Positions 5,405-6,233 of a DNA stretch of 6,233 nt are shown here, piece after piece. A model generated the notes under the pieces. It was given only the letters and a program-made list of their open reading frames with translations, did not search any database and was not told the DNA's origin. The stretch spans positions 1 through 6,233 of the forward strand of contig JAHDBX010000110.1 in the NCBI GenBank assembly GCA_020630145.1, in the 5' to 3' direction. Both the position numbers and the translations under genes were made by a program. This DNA is from Gammaproteobacteria bacterium (GTDB taxonomy: Bacteria > Pseudomonadota > Gammaproteobacteria > HTCC5015). Position 1 is the stretch's first letter, and every line of letters starts with the position of its first letter.

Positions 5405-6233
5405 TTGATCATTAAAGTCGCCGTACCCAGCCCTATTTTTGAAGCCTTAGACTATTTAGCTGGCCCCTATGAAGGTCAAGTCAAAGCAGGTATGCGAGTC
5501 GTCGTACCTTTTCGTCGTGGCCAAAAAGTAGGCGTGGTTATAGAACTTAGCGACAACAGTAAAGTACCAGCCAACAAACTAAAAAGCATTAGCGAGGTAT
5601 TTACTGACAACCCCCTCTCTGATGACGTCCTCACCATATTGAAGTGGGCTGCTAAGTACTACCATTACCCCATCGGCATGGCGATAGAGACGGCTCTGCC
5701 AGCGGGTTTCAGGCGCATAAAGCCAATGGCTATACCTAAACAAATACATTGGCAGCTGACAGCTGAAGGCCAAAATATTAATGCCAGTAGTATTAAACGT
5801 GCAGCTAAGCAGCAGGCATTATTAACATTGCTACAAACACACAGCCCTAAAAATGACAATCTCATGGATGAGGAAACACTGAAGCAGCTAATACAGGGGT
5901 GGCGCCCAACCATGAAACGCTTAGAAGAACTCGGCTATGTGACACAAAAAACAGCATCAACATTAAAAATCGATACAAGCGCGGCAATGGTGCACCTTAA
6001 TGAAGAGCAAGAGCAGGCTATTCATAGTATCAATAGCGCACTAACATCTCATCAAGCATTTTTGTTGCACGGCATTACAGGTAGCGGCAAAACAGAAGTG
6101 TATCTAGCTAACGTTGCCCATGCTTTACAAGCCAGCAAGCAGGCATTAATACTTGTAACCGAAATTGGCTTAACACCACAAACTGTACAGCGCTTTACAC
6201 GCCGTTTTGTCGAGCAGGTTGGTACATTAAGCC
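5405..6233 (+). CDS. priA: Primosomal protein N' (PriA helicase), N-terminal part (3' end outside window)
   Basis: PriA is the DEAD/DEAH-like 3'-5' helicase that recognises stalled forks and D-loops and reloads DnaB through PriB/DnaT. The 276 codons present align along their length with E. coli PriA (about 730 residues). The 3'-DNA-binding domain, about 1-105, includes VAVPSPIFEALDYL (its Asp16 matches E. coli Asp17, which contacts the 3' end), AGMRVVVPFRRGQKVGVVI and WAAKYYHYPIGMAIETALPA. A winged-helix region follows to about 195, then the helicase core with Walker A GITGSGKT (223-230, codons from 6071) and motif Ia TEIGLTPQT. DEEH and the zinc site lie beyond the window. No ATG fits the family N-terminus: the start is TTG at 5405-5407, with GGAAC ten bases upstream as a weak Shine-Dalgarno. 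Expression may therefore be low, which suits this low-abundance protein. Position 1 of motif Ia is Thr where Pro is usual. Confidence 0.93.
   Translation, partial: MIIKVAVPSPIFEALDYLAGPYEGQVKAGMRVVVPFRRGQKVGVVIELSDNSKVPANKLKSISEVFTDNPLSDDVLTILKWAAKYYHYPIGMAIETALPAGFRRIKPMAIPKQIHWQLTAEGQNINASSIKRAAKQQALLTLLQTHSPKNDNLMDEETLKQLIQGWRPTMKRLEELGYVTQKTASTLKIDTSAAMVHLNEEQEQAIHSINSALTSHQAFLLHGITGSGKTEVYLANVAHALQASKQALILVTEIGLTPQTVQRFTRRFVEQVGTLS

Overview
The window comes from a moderately AT-rich chromosome, most likely of a free-living, possibly marine, gammaproteobacterium. The evidence is indirect: a PriA helicase and an aspartate carbamoyltransferase of gammaproteobacterial type, plus a sigma factor / DUF3619-like / DUF3106 cassette of a kind known from beta- and gammaproteobacteria. 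No mobile element, CRISPR array, tRNA or rRNA gene is visible. Both edge genes are cut by the window.

Layout. (1) Positions 1-584 (+) hold the C-terminal part of pyrB. (2) Positions 595-2667 (-) hold a compact operon, read right to left: a LemA-family lipoprotein, a secreted TPM-domain protein with a Gly/Ser tail, and a second TPM-domain protein with a membrane hairpin. It converges on pyrB with only 10 bp between the stop codons. (3) A clear intrinsic terminator at 2769-2792 (-) separates this operon from the next block. (4) Positions 2835-4768 (-) hold an ECF-type sigma factor, a single-pass DUF3619-like protein (probable sigma regulator), a periplasmic DUF3106 protein made of 18-residue repeats, and, after a 76-bp gap, a secreted basic, very His-rich repeat protein. 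(5) Positions 4769-5404 are a 636-bp AT-rich non-coding region. It carries two perfect DnaA boxes in a 23-bp dyad, a third consensus DnaA box, an IHF-consensus site, a 17-bp palindrome and a stretch of about 17% GC. (6) Positions 5405-6233 (+) hold the N-terminal 276 codons of priA, starting at TTG.

How the parts may work together. The sigma block looks like an envelope-sensing regulatory unit: cytoplasmic sigma factor, inner-membrane partner, periplasmic repeat protein and a possibly metal-binding His-rich secreted protein. This is inference from order and protein features. LemA and TPM proteins are a recurrent envelope module of poorly known function. The intergenic region before priA has the parts list of a DnaA-controlled or origin-like region and is the most interesting non-coding element here.
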